IMG/VR virus record: IMGVR_UViG_3300026518_000001
Coordinates: 1 to 61,649 of that record
Reading direction: 5' to 3' (one strand)
Length of the DNA: 61,649 nt
Source: a virus
Shown here: positions 15,609-22,006 of the stretch, piece by piece
How the letters are laid out: the number at the start of each line of letters is the position of its first letter
How positions within the stretch are numbered: position 1 is the stretch's first letter
Translations under genes and position numbers: made by a program
Notes under the pieces: generated by a model
Database searches by the model: none
What the model was told of the DNA's origin: nothing
What the model saw: only the letters and a program-made list of their open reading frames with translations

Positions 15609-16565
15609 AATTGCTTCTATTATTTTCTCTTTTCTTGTTGGATCATATGGATTAACTTTTAATCCTAAGTCTTTAAGTATATTTATTAATAGTTCATCTT
15701 CTATCATAGTTACAAATGCTTCTTTATAACAATCTATTAAGAATCCTGCATCAGTAATACTTACTTGGAATGAATCATGAATTACACTAATAGGTTTATT
15801 ATTACTTTTAAATTTATTTACTACATATCTTAAGATCCAACTATCGAGGCTATGAACCGCATTAGGAGCCAAACTTCTCCATTGGTCTAAATCACCTTGA
15901 TTCACATAATATGTATATGGTAATTCTGTATCATTGTATTTTATTGGTTCTGTTACTGATACTTCTACTGGCACGTAACAAACCATATCTGGTAGTTTCC
16001 AAGTATGATATTTATTATCAGTCCAGCATTTTCTTAATATATTCATTATTTTAACAGGACCTGTAAATTCATCATTAAGATAATCAAAGAATAATTCTGC
16101 TACTTCATCTCCTAATAATTCTTTTATTTTTGCAGTACTATTATAGAAATATGTCATTAATGGTTTTTTAATATCATTTCTTGTAATATTTTCTAATCCA
16201 AACATATCAGTAAATTCATTAGCAATATCAGTATATACATCTCTTCTTTCTTTGGTTCCAATATTAACTTTTTTACCACTATTAGTATCTAAACTAATAG
16301 CACTTAATATTTGTAATCCACTTGCAGTAGCATCCAGATATATTGTTGGATAATCTACTTTATTACCATTAACTAAATCTACTGCTTCCTGTAATCTTTT
16401 ATGTTCTAATACATTTGTTGGCTCATAAGAACCATTAATATAATCACTTAATAGTTCTTTACCTTTATTAATTCTATTATTCCAACTTTCTTTATCATAT
16501 CCAGCTTCATTAGCAATACTAATATACATCCATTCTATTACACTTATATTTTCATAACTTATCAT
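15582..16565 (-). CDS. T7/N4-type RNA polymerase, C-terminal catalytic subunit
   Basis: The 327-residue catalytic half of a split single-subunit RNA polymerase. Motif A is YLDATASGLQ (Asp78), motif B is R129-NDI-K133 with Tyr141 (spacings as in T7 R627, K631, Y639), and motif C is APNAVHSLDS (His238) followed by VIHDSF (Asp264). The DxxGR motif is not in this protein but in the neighbour at 16576-17352. This matches N4 RNA polymerase II, which is a heterodimer of gp15 and gp16, and it should transcribe middle genes. The gene follows its partner by ten bases and ends in a strong terminator. Confidence 0.92.
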   Translation of the reverse strand: MISYENISVIEWMYISIANEAGYDKESWNNRINKGKELLSDYINGSYEPTNVLEHKRLQEAVDLVNGNKVDYPTIYLDATASGLQILSAISLDTNSGKKVNIGTKERRDVYTDIANEFTDMFGLENITRNDIKKPLMTYFYNSTAKIKELLGDEVAELFFDYLNDEFTGPVKIMNILRKCWTDNKYHTWKLPDMVCYVPVEVSVTEPIKYNDTELPYTYYVNQGDLDQWRSLAPNAVHSLDSWILRYVVNKFKSNNKPISVIHDSFQVSITDAGFLIDCYKEAFVTMIEDELLINILKDLGLKVNPYDPTRKEKIIEAIKESEYMLS

Positions 16566-16575
16566 ATCTATCTCC

Positions 16576-17352
16576 TTATTTTATATTTAATTCATCTTTT
16601 AAATGTTTAATGAATCCATCACTTACTTTATTTGTTACCATATCTAATGCTGCTTTTTTGAATTTAGTTCCTTGTACATTTATGTGATAACCTTTACTAT
16701 AAACTCTACCTCTTGCATCAATGAACCAATCGAAATACAAGTCTTTATTTCTAAACTTTTGATACATTTTATTGGCTCTATTTAACTCTAATTCAGGATA
16801 CATACTATCAATATAACTATCATCAGTATAATTATCTAATATATAATTATTTAATCTATACTTTTGATTAGCTAAATAAGTTAATGTATTTTCAATATTT
16901 TCTACTGCTTTATACTTTACATTCCAGAATCTTTTACTACATTCTACTTTTAATTTATCAGTAGTTTTAATTCTTTGTTCTATACTATTCTCTTCTATAT
17001 CTTGATCTAATACTACTCTTGGTATTAATGAACCAGTAGCAGTATTACTTTCTTGTGAATATCCTATTTTAATATCATAGAATATACCTTCACAACTATT
17101 TAATACATCTAATCCCCATTGAGCTTCATCTCTTTGATTCATAGATATAAAACTATCTTTATCTAACTCTTTAAAATATTTGAATGTTAGATAAGATATA
17201 TGTTGAATAGCCCAACTAGGTTTACTAACTATTAACTCTACAAATCCTCTAACTATCACTCTTTGGATCATTTCATCTTCATCAGATATATTAAACATTT
17301 TGTTTAATTTATATCTTAATCTCTTGAATGTACTATCTTTAATTTCTAACAT
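16576..17352 (-). CDS. T7/N4-type RNA polymerase, N-terminal subunit
   Basis: A 258-residue protein carrying the front part of a T7-like polymerase. Its end holds WFIDARGRVYSKG, the DxRGR motif (Asp212 to Arg216) that contacts template and nascent RNA in the family; motifs A to C are in the next gene. The split between DxRGR and motif A is the same as in N4 gp15/gp16. Both subunits are needed for one enzyme. Upstream lies a 27-residue membrane peptide and a repeat-containing leader, and a conserved promoter-like element at 17471-17517. Confidence 0.9.
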   Translation of the reverse strand: MLEIKDSTFKRLRYKLNKMFNISDEDEMIQRVIVRGFVELIVSKPSWAIQHISYLTFKYFKELDKDSFISMNQRDEAQWGLDVLNSCEGIFYDIKIGYSQESNTATGSLIPRVVLDQDIEENSIEQRIKTTDKLKVECSKRFWNVKYKAVENIENTLTYLANQKYRLNNYILDNYTDDSYIDSMYPELELNRANKMYQKFRNKDLYFDWFIDARGRVYSKGYHINVQGTKFKKAALDMVTNKVSDGFIKHLKDELNIK

Positions 17353-17362
17353 TGTTTATCCT

Positions 17363-17446
17363 TTATATGTCTAATTCTACATATTCTAATAATACTAATA
17401 ATGATGCACTCATTAATGTTCCTAATAATAAATATATTAGATACAT
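17363..17446 (-). CDS. 27-residue membrane peptide
   Basis: A tiny gene encoding a single hydrophobic segment (MYLIYLLLGTLMSASLLVLL followed by an acidic tail). It has a good AAGGAG site and lies directly before the RNA polymerase genes and after a conserved promoter/leader element. It could be a membrane anchor or a leader peptide. Confidence 0.5.
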   Translation of the reverse strand: MYLIYLLLGTLMSASLLVLLEYVELDI

Positions 17447-17470
17447 AATTTACTCCTTATATTAAATTTA

Positions 17471-17517
17471 GTAATCTATAACAGATTACCATTATAAATG
17501 TGGACACCAAAAAAAGA
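17471..17517 (-). promoter_or_regulatory. early promoter/leader element, copy 1
   Basis: A stem-loop (GTAATCT / AGATTAC, five-base loop, 17471-17489) directly follows, on the minus strand, the element at 17490-17517 that reads CATTATAAATGTGGACACC on the plus strand. The same element precedes the starts at 17893, 18480 and 18669. It contains TATAAT in minus orientation, so it is probably a promoter. Confidence 0.6.
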
Positions 17518-17599
17518 ACCAAAAAAGATAGAAAAAAAGATAAACATAAACAGTAAACGAAAAAGATAAGCAAAAATAGTAGTTAATAAGTGTAGATAT

Positions 17600-17666
17600 A
17601 GTTGAGTATTTTACTATCTTTAATAGTGGTTAGATAGTTGAGTCATTACATTTACTATCTTTAATA
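17600..17666. repeat. direct repeat upstream of RNA polymerase operon
   Basis: Two imperfect copies (17600-17625 and 17636-17666) both start AGTTGAGT and end TTTACTATCTTTAATA, separated by ten bases. They lie just upstream of the promoter element at 17471-17517 and beside the terminator of the 68-residue gene. They could be regulator binding sites. Confidence 0.6.
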
Positions 17667-17704
17667 AAAAAATAAAGAAACAAGTATCAAACTGATACTG
17701 TTTC
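17661..17704 (-). terminator. rho-independent terminator
   Basis: A 12-bp stem with one bulge (GAAACA-GTATCA pairing with TGATAC-TGTTTC, 17677-17704) and a three-base loop spans the 3' end of the gene at 17687-17893. On the minus strand it is followed by TTTATTTTTTTATT. Confidence 0.8.
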
Positions 17705-17893
17705 TGATGTAGAATTTTTTCTAAATCTACTCTTTTTCTCTGTTTTACTAATCAATGCTAATTCTAATTCTATACCTTCGATTACTACTTTAATATCAAG
17801 CGATGTTGGGTCTATTTCTTTATCTAAATTAATGAATCCGATTGTATCTCCATTGTCTCTAATTGCATATCCAATGTAATCTGTTTTAGTCAT
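17687..17893 (-). CDS. small beta-rich hypothetical protein
   Basis: A 68-residue protein starting MTKTDYIGYAIRDNGDTIGF, with a beta-type middle and a basic end (KTEKKSRFRKNS). It is a monocistronic unit: the promoter/leader element at 17916-17965 precedes it and a strong terminator covers its stop. Such isolated early genes often modify host functions. Not recognised. Confidence 0.65.
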   Translation of the reverse strand: MTKTDYIGYAIRDNGDTIGFINLDKEIDPTSLDIKVVIEGIELELALISKTEKKSRFRKNSTSETVSV

Positions 17894-17915
17894 AATTTAC
17901 TCCTTAAGTTAATTT

Positions 17916-17965
17916 ATGATAGTTATGACTTAACTATCATTATAGATGTAAACACCCAATAAAAA
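17916..17965 (-). promoter_or_regulatory. early promoter/leader element, copy 2
   Basis: A perfect 10-bp stem (ATGATAGTTA / TAACTATCAT, five-base loop, 17916-17940) abuts the conserved element CATTATAGATGTAAACACC (17938-17956, plus strand). On the minus strand this gives a CTATAAT -10 and a structured 5' leader for the gene at 17687-17893. A related half-copy (TGTAAACACCTAAAAAAAG) lies at about 17981-17999. Confidence 0.6.
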
Positions 17966-17991
17966 GAGATTTAATACAATTGTAAACACCT

Positions 17992-18022
17992 AAAAAAAGA
18001 GAGAATTAAATATAAACTCTCT
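17992..18022 (-). terminator. rho-independent terminator
   Basis: On the minus strand AGAGAG pairs with CTCTCT across a 13-base loop and is followed by seven T. It ends the transcription unit carrying the two small genes at 18343-18669 and isolates the unit downstream. Confidence 0.65.
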
Positions 18023-18342
18023 CCATTTCAAATTATAAAGTTTTAAGCATTAAAAAAAAATAGTTAGATGGTTGATAAATGGTTGAATGTGTTTAGTTTA
18101 TGGAAAGATTTTTAGAAAAATTAAGGAAAAATTATGGTATACACCTAATAAAATAGTACTTGGATCTTGGCTCTCAGATGGCTTATTTATGGTAGTTTGC
18201 GAGTAATAAATTACAGATTCAAGGTTAAGCAAATTGTCTATAAATTGTTTATTATGGTGTACTATTGTACTATCTACAAGTGTCTAAGTGTTAAAAGTGT
18301 ATAAGTGTTATGTTTAAGTGTTTATTATATAGACGAAGAAGA
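18023..18342. other. gene-free control stretch
   Basis: No gene is visible in these 320 bases. They contain a degenerate copy of the promoter element (TATGGTATACACCTAATAAA, about 18134-18153), one TTGGATC word near 18161, and the AAGTGT repeat array at 18278-18321. Confidence 0.5.
18278..18321. repeat. AAGTGT iteron-like array
   Basis: AAGTGT occurs five times, at 18278, 18286, 18295, 18303 and 18316 (spacings 8, 9, 8 and 13), mostly within TAAGTGT. Short direct repeats like this bind replication initiators, partition proteins or regulators in plasmids and phages. The ParB-like protein is one possible partner. Confidence 0.6.
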
Positions 18343-18480
18343 TTAGATAATATTATCTACTTCTTCGTAGAACTTTCTTGCTTTTGAATATGTTAATAAA
18401 TCTTTTATAAATCCATATAAGTAAGTATATTCTACAGTAGTCCATCTACCATTTATATAATAAGGTAATTTAAGTTTCAT
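18343..18480 (-). CDS. 45-residue hypothetical protein
   Basis: A small Tyr-rich protein (MKLKLPYYINGRWTTVEYTY at its start, then a basic helix and an acidic end) with a perfect AAAGGAG site and a conserved promoter element at 18501-18532. One of the first genes transcribed leftward from the control region. Function unknown. Confidence 0.6.
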   Translation of the reverse strand: MKLKLPYYINGRWTTVEYTYLYGFIKDLLTYSKARKFYEEVDNII

Positions 18481-18500
18481 TTGGATCTCCTTTAAATTAA

Positions 18501-18532
18501 TTTACATTATTAATGTAAGACCCAAAAAAAAA
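18501..18532 (-). promoter_or_regulatory. early promoter/leader element, copy 3
   Basis: Plus-strand CATTATTAATGTAAGACCC followed by A-rich DNA, overlapping a small palindrome (TTACAT / ATGTAA). It is a member of the four-copy family and precedes the gene at 18343-18480 by about 20 bases. Confidence 0.55.
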
Positions 18533-18546
18533 GAAATAAACGATGA

Positions 18547-18669
18547 TTATTCATCATCGCTTAAATCTTTGTATAGTTCTGTTTTCTTTAAGCTTTTATA
18601 AGCTCTATCAATAAACTTTACTGCAATAGGTGCTACTAATACTAATACAACATATGATAATACGCCCAT
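18547..18669 (-). CDS. small membrane protein, paralogue B
   Basis: A 40-residue protein: membrane segment MGVLSYVVLVLVAPIAV, then KFIDRAYKSLKKTELYKDLS and an acidic end. Residues from VKF to the end match paralogue A at 15209-15346 nearly position for position. It is the first leftward gene, so it should be among the earliest expressed. Small membrane proteins at this place in N4-like phages support the membrane-bound transcription system or block superinfection; which applies here cannot be read from sequence. Confidence 0.65.
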   Translation of the reverse strand: MGVLSYVVLVLVAPIAVKFIDRAYKSLKKTELYKDLSDDE

Positions 18670-18697
18670 GTTAATCCTTTAAGTTTTATTTTATTAT

Positions 18698-18727
18698 CAT
18701 TATAAATGTAGAACCAACCAAAAGAAA
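18698..18727 (-). promoter_or_regulatory. early promoter/leader element, copy 4
   Basis: Plus-strand CATTATAAATGTAGAACC followed by AACCAAAAG. In minus orientation it gives CTACATTTATAATG, a -10-like box 30 bases before the start of the membrane peptide at 18669. Copies 1, 2 and 4 agree at almost every position of CATTATARATGT. Confidence 0.6.
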
Positions 18728-18744
18728 TTATTTGATTAGTTAAA

Positions 18745-18762
18745 GACTCGGGGGGGATAGTC
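18745..18762. promoter_or_regulatory. GACT-G7-AGTC palindrome
   Basis: GACT and AGTC flank CGGGGGGGAT. A run of seven G is striking in DNA this AT-rich. It lies at the divide between leftward and rightward transcription, where regulator or polymerase recognition sites would be expected. Confidence 0.4.
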
Positions 18763-18787
18763 AAGTTTTGAATTAGTTTTAGATATA

Positions 18788-19026
18788 GTACTACCCCTAT
18801 ACATAATAATGGTGTTCCATATGAATTTTTAAATTTACTCCTATACTAAAATATAATTTTTGGTTACGAATTTTTTAAACTTACTATTACAAGTAAATAT
18901 GAATTTTTCTTATGATTTTTTTAACACTATTCCTATAAGTAGATATAAAAATATCTATTAACTTTTCAATATAAGTAGATATAATTTCATCTAACAACTT
19001 TTCATATACATTTATTACTTATAAAG
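18788..19026. repeat. array of diverged repeats in the divergent control region
   Basis: Five or six loosely similar units, each about 40-50 bases, start near 18788, 18835, 18881, 18925, 18961 and 18997. Shared features are a T-rich lead, ACT followed by CCTATA or a close variant, and AAGTAGATATA. One unit contains the stem TTACT/AGTAA, and two share AACTTTTCA. They may be tandem promoters, binding sites or iterons. Confidence 0.5.
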
Positions 19027-19210
19027 ATCAAAAGAGTAATGTACTTACCATCTTTTGGATCTAAACTAATGTATTAAGAATATTAATTAAGTTAATAAAA
19101 TATTTGTACAAATATAAGAACCAAAGATAAAAGTATTATGTATTAATGTAAATAAATATATGTATCCATTATATATCTATCATTCTGTTTTGGATCTCAT
19201 TAAATTATAT

Positions 19211-19238
19211 TTGACATTAACTATTAATATGATATACT
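19211..19238 (+). promoter_or_regulatory. sigma70-like promoter for late genes
   Basis: TTGACA (19211-19216) and TATACT (19233-19238) are spaced 16 bases, with TGA before the -10 (extended -10). Rightward transcription from here would run through a 300-base leader into the terminase genes. N4 late genes are also read by the host sigma70 polymerase. Confidence 0.7.
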
Positions 19239-19545
19239 TTGTTTGCAAGTATTTATCTGGCACTAAATATTTGTAAAAGATTTTATTGCTAAAACTTTTA
19301 AAGTTCTTCCTTTTAGAGTTTTTATGTTATTTTTCAACTATTCGATATAATTCTCCTTATGTGATATTTTAGAGAGAAGGGATTTTTTTGAATATGTTTT
19401 ATAGAATGATGTCATAACACTCCTACCTTTTTTTATTATTTTTGTAACAATCACTTTTTCTCCCTTCTCTCATACATATCACATATTTTCCTTTCTGTTT
19501 TTCCTATATGATATAATTTATATAAATAATACTTAAGGATAATAG
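19239..19545 (+). other. long late-gene leader containing a 25-bp inverted repeat
   Basis: This 300-base stretch has no gene. Its core is a pair of 25-bp inverted arms (19358-19382 and 19461-19485, 22 of 25 positions matching) around a 78-base spacer containing ATGATGTCAT. Near 19512 a TATAAT box lies about 30 bases before the first late gene and may be a second promoter. Confidence 0.6.
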
Positions 19546-20217
19546 ATGATTGAATATAAAGAATTTAGAAAAGCTTTACCTCCTGAAAAAAGAAAATTAC
19601 TTACAGAAGATACATTTAAAGTAATCCAACAACTTGATAATGACCCTGATTTGGATCTTAGAGATGAATTAATAAGTTATACACAAGTATTACAAACTGG
19701 TAAATTTAAGATAACTGATTATGCTAAAGCTTGTAAGTATATTGCTTATAAAAATGCTGGATATAGTAATAAAGATGCTTATCAAAAAACATTTCCTGAA
19801 AGATTAGAAAGATGGGAAAAAGATGGTAAACCTTGGGATAAGATTCATAGATATATTAATAAATACAATACTAGTACATTAGTTACTGAAATAACTAAAA
19901 GAGTATTAATACCTACAAAGATACTTAATCAAGATAAAGTACAAAAGAGTTTAAATGTACTAGACGAATTAATGATGAATGCTAAAAGTGAAATGGTTAG
20001 AATGAAAGCAGCTGAAACATTACTTAGAGAATTAAAGATAGATGATGATAATAAATTAGAATTAGATATTACTGTTAGGAAGGATGAATCGTTGGATCAA
20101 TTAGAAAGAAAGTTAGCTGAGTTTAGTGAATTACAATTAAATGCTATTAAAAATAAACAATCAGATCCAAAACAGATAGCAGAAATGGATATAATAACAG
20201 TTGATACTGAAGATTAA
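19546..20217 (+). CDS. terS: terminase small subunit
   Basis: A 223-residue protein directly before the large terminase gene. The middle holds a helix-turn-helix-like region (DYAKACKYIAYKNAGYSNKD, about 63-82) as in phage small terminases that bind pac or cos DNA. The C-terminal half is a long charged helical region (about 125-195) suited to ring assembly. The identity rests on position, size and helix-turn-helix pattern rather than a signature motif. The start ATG follows AAGGAT seven bases upstream. Confidence 0.65.
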   Translation: MIEYKEFRKALPPEKRKLLTEDTFKVIQQLDNDPDLDLRDELISYTQVLQTGKFKITDYAKACKYIAYKNAGYSNKDAYQKTFPERLERWEKDGKPWDKIHRYINKYNTSTLVTEITKRVLIPTKILNQDKVQKSLNVLDELMMNAKSEMVRMKAAETLLRELKIDDDNKLELDITVRKDESLDQLERKLAEFSELQLNAIKNKQSDPKQIAEMDIITVDTED

Positions 20218-20264
20218 TATAAATGATAAAAGATGAATAAGAAACCAAATACTAAAAATAGAGC

Positions 20265-20292
20265 TTGTTTTGCTAAAACATTTGTGTATAAT
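20265..20292 (+). promoter_or_regulatory. sigma70-like promoter before terL
   Basis: TTGTTT (20265-20270), a 16-base spacer and TATAAT (20287-20292). It would drive the Lys-rich micro-gene and the large terminase. Confidence 0.5.
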
Positions 20293-20325
20293 GCAAAGTA
20301 AATCTTATAAAGGAGGTAAATAATA

Positions 20326-20388
20326 ATGGCTTGTAAGAAAAAAAAATCTACAACTAAAAGAAAAACTACTAAAAAGAAAATGAAATAA
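20326..20388 (+). CDS. Lys-rich 20-residue micro-protein
   Basis: A 20-residue gene, MACKKKKSTTKRKTTKKKMK, more than half basic residues, between the two terminase genes. It has one of the best ribosome sites in the genome (AAAGGAGG, nine bases before ATG) and its own promoter-like boxes. Sequence and charge resemble the C-terminal tails of bacterial histone-H1-like (Hc1) proteins. It may neutralise DNA charge during packaging or be carried in the capsid; this is inference. Confidence 0.55.
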   Translation: MACKKKKSTTKRKTTKKKMK

Positions 20389-20400
20389 AGTAGTTTTATA

Positions 20401-20420
20401 GATCCAACACTTGTTGGATC
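20401..20420. promoter_or_regulatory. perfect hairpin made of two GATCCAA words
   Basis: GATCCAACA and TGTTGGATC are inverted with a two-base loop, directly after the Lys-rich gene and before terL. No T-run follows, so it is either an RNA processing signal or simply an inverted pair of the genome-wide word. Confidence 0.6.
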
Positions 20421-20444
20421 AATTAAGATTATTAAAGGAAGTTT

Positions 20445-21986
20445 ATGGCTAAAGTAGTAGAAGATTATTTAAAAGAAGTTGATTATACTTTTGAAGGTTA
20501 TGAACCAAGTGTAAATGCTATTAAGTTTGTTAACTTTATTAAATTAGTTGAAGGTGGTAAACCAGAGAATAAGACACCAGTAGTTCATATGAAGATATTA
20601 GATAACATATTCAGTAAACATAGAAGACATGCAATTATGGCTCATAGGGGTATTGCTAAATCTAGTATGATTGAATATCTAATACTTTATATAGCTGTCT
20701 TTGGATCTCTTCCAAACTTTGGAGAAGTTAACTTAGCATTATATGTAAGTGATAGTGCTGAAGGTGGAGCAAAGAACTTAAGAAAGAACTTAGAGTTTAA
20801 ATATGAAATGAGTGATTTTTTAAAAGAATATGTAAATATTAAATTTACTGATAATAGATTAGAGTTTATTAATAAGAAAAATGATAAAAGATTAATTGTT
20901 AAATTATATGGTGGACAACAAAATATTAGGGGTTTAAGAGAACAAGGTGTTAGACCTCAATTAGCTTTTCTTGATGACTTATTAAGTGATATAGATGCTA
21001 ATAGTCCTACTGTATTAAAGAATGTAGAGAATAATATTAGTAAAGCTGTGAGTAAAGCATTACATCCAAGTAGACATAAAATAATATATGTTGGTACTCC
21101 ATTTAACCAGAATGATCCATTATATAGAAGGGTTGAGAGTGGAGCTTGGAATGCTAGTGTGTATCCTATATGCGAGAAATTTCCTTGTTCAAAGAAAGAA
21201 TATAAAGGTAGTTGGGAAGATAGGTTTCCTTATGATTATGTAAAAGATATGTATGATGAAGCTAAATCATTAGGACAATTAGATTCATTCTATCAAGAGT
21301 TAATGTTACAAATTAAATCAGATGAAGATAGATTAATTGCTGATGATGAAATAGTATTCTATTCATTAGATTCAAAGAGAAGAGGAGATTGGAATTATTA
21401 TATAGCTACTGACTTTGCTACAAGTGAAAAAGAATCAGCTGACTATAGTGTTATAGGTGTTTGGGGAATAAATCCAAATGGTAAAAAGTATTTAGTAGAA
21501 GCACAAGCTAAGAGACAATTAATGGATAAGAATATAGAAGACTTATTTGTATTAGCTAGTAAATATAAAGTATTTCAAGTTGGTATAGAAGTAACAGGTC
21601 AACAAAAAGGGTTTGTTAGTTGGTTTGGATCTGAGATGATAAAAAGAAATACTTATTTTAATGTGAAAGAAGTTAGACCTACTAAAAATAAGTTAAGTAG
21701 ATTTATGGAAGTATTACCAGAATTTAAGAAAGGTAATATTATATTTAATAAGAATTTATCTAATGAGTTTAAAGATGAATTAATAAATGAATTATCTAAT
21801 GTTACTATTAATGGTTTTAAGTCTAAACACGATGATATTTTAGATATAATTTCTATGGTAATAAATCTAGATATTATATTACCGTCATCTATTGGTTCTA
21901 CAGATGAATATCAGAATATTGATTATTCAGATATTAATATTATTAAAACTAAAGATGAACAACAAATAAATGATTTATTCGAGTAA
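20445..21986 (+). CDS. terL: terminase large subunit
   Basis: The packaging motor, 513 residues. The ATPase domain has a variant Walker A AHRGIAKSS (about 66-74) and Walker B LAFLDDLL (acidic pair at 177-178). The nuclease domain starts with IATDFA (Asp323) and has a late HDDILDI (about residue 480), as in RNase H-like TerL nucleases. Length and motifs match podovirus terminases of the N4/T7-like type. It translocates DNA into the prohead through the portal and cuts it. A GGAAG site precedes ATG; the small subunit is upstream. Confidence 0.92.
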   Translation: MAKVVEDYLKEVDYTFEGYEPSVNAIKFVNFIKLVEGGKPENKTPVVHMKILDNIFSKHRRHAIMAHRGIAKSSMIEYLILYIAVFGSLPNFGEVNLALYVSDSAEGGAKNLRKNLEFKYEMSDFLKEYVNIKFTDNRLEFINKKNDKRLIVKLYGGQQNIRGLREQGVRPQLAFLDDLLSDIDANSPTVLKNVENNISKAVSKALHPSRHKIIYVGTPFNQNDPLYRRVESGAWNASVYPICEKFPCSKKEYKGSWEDRFPYDYVKDMYDEAKSLGQLDSFYQELMLQIKSDEDRLIADDEIVFYSLDSKRRGDWNYYIATDFATSEKESADYSVIGVWGINPNGKKYLVEAQAKRQLMDKNIEDLFVLASKYKVFQVGIEVTGQQKGFVSWFGSEMIKRNTYFNVKEVRPTKNKLSRFMEVLPEFKKGNIIFNKNLSNEFKDELINELSNVTINGFKSKHDDILDIISMVINLDIILPSSIGSTDEYQNIDYSDINIIKTKDEQQINDLFE

Positions 21987-22006
21987 ATCCTTAATAAGGA
22001 GATAAT

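Noticed and set aside
15582-17352. RNA polymerase as a frameshifted single gene
   Set aside because: The two parts are separated by a stop, ten bases and a new ATG with its own ribosome site, and the N4 enzyme is naturally split at the same place.
18278-19026. CRISPR array
   Set aside because: Repeats are too short or too diverged, with irregular spacing and no cas genes; the Cas4-like nuclease belongs to the recombination cluster.
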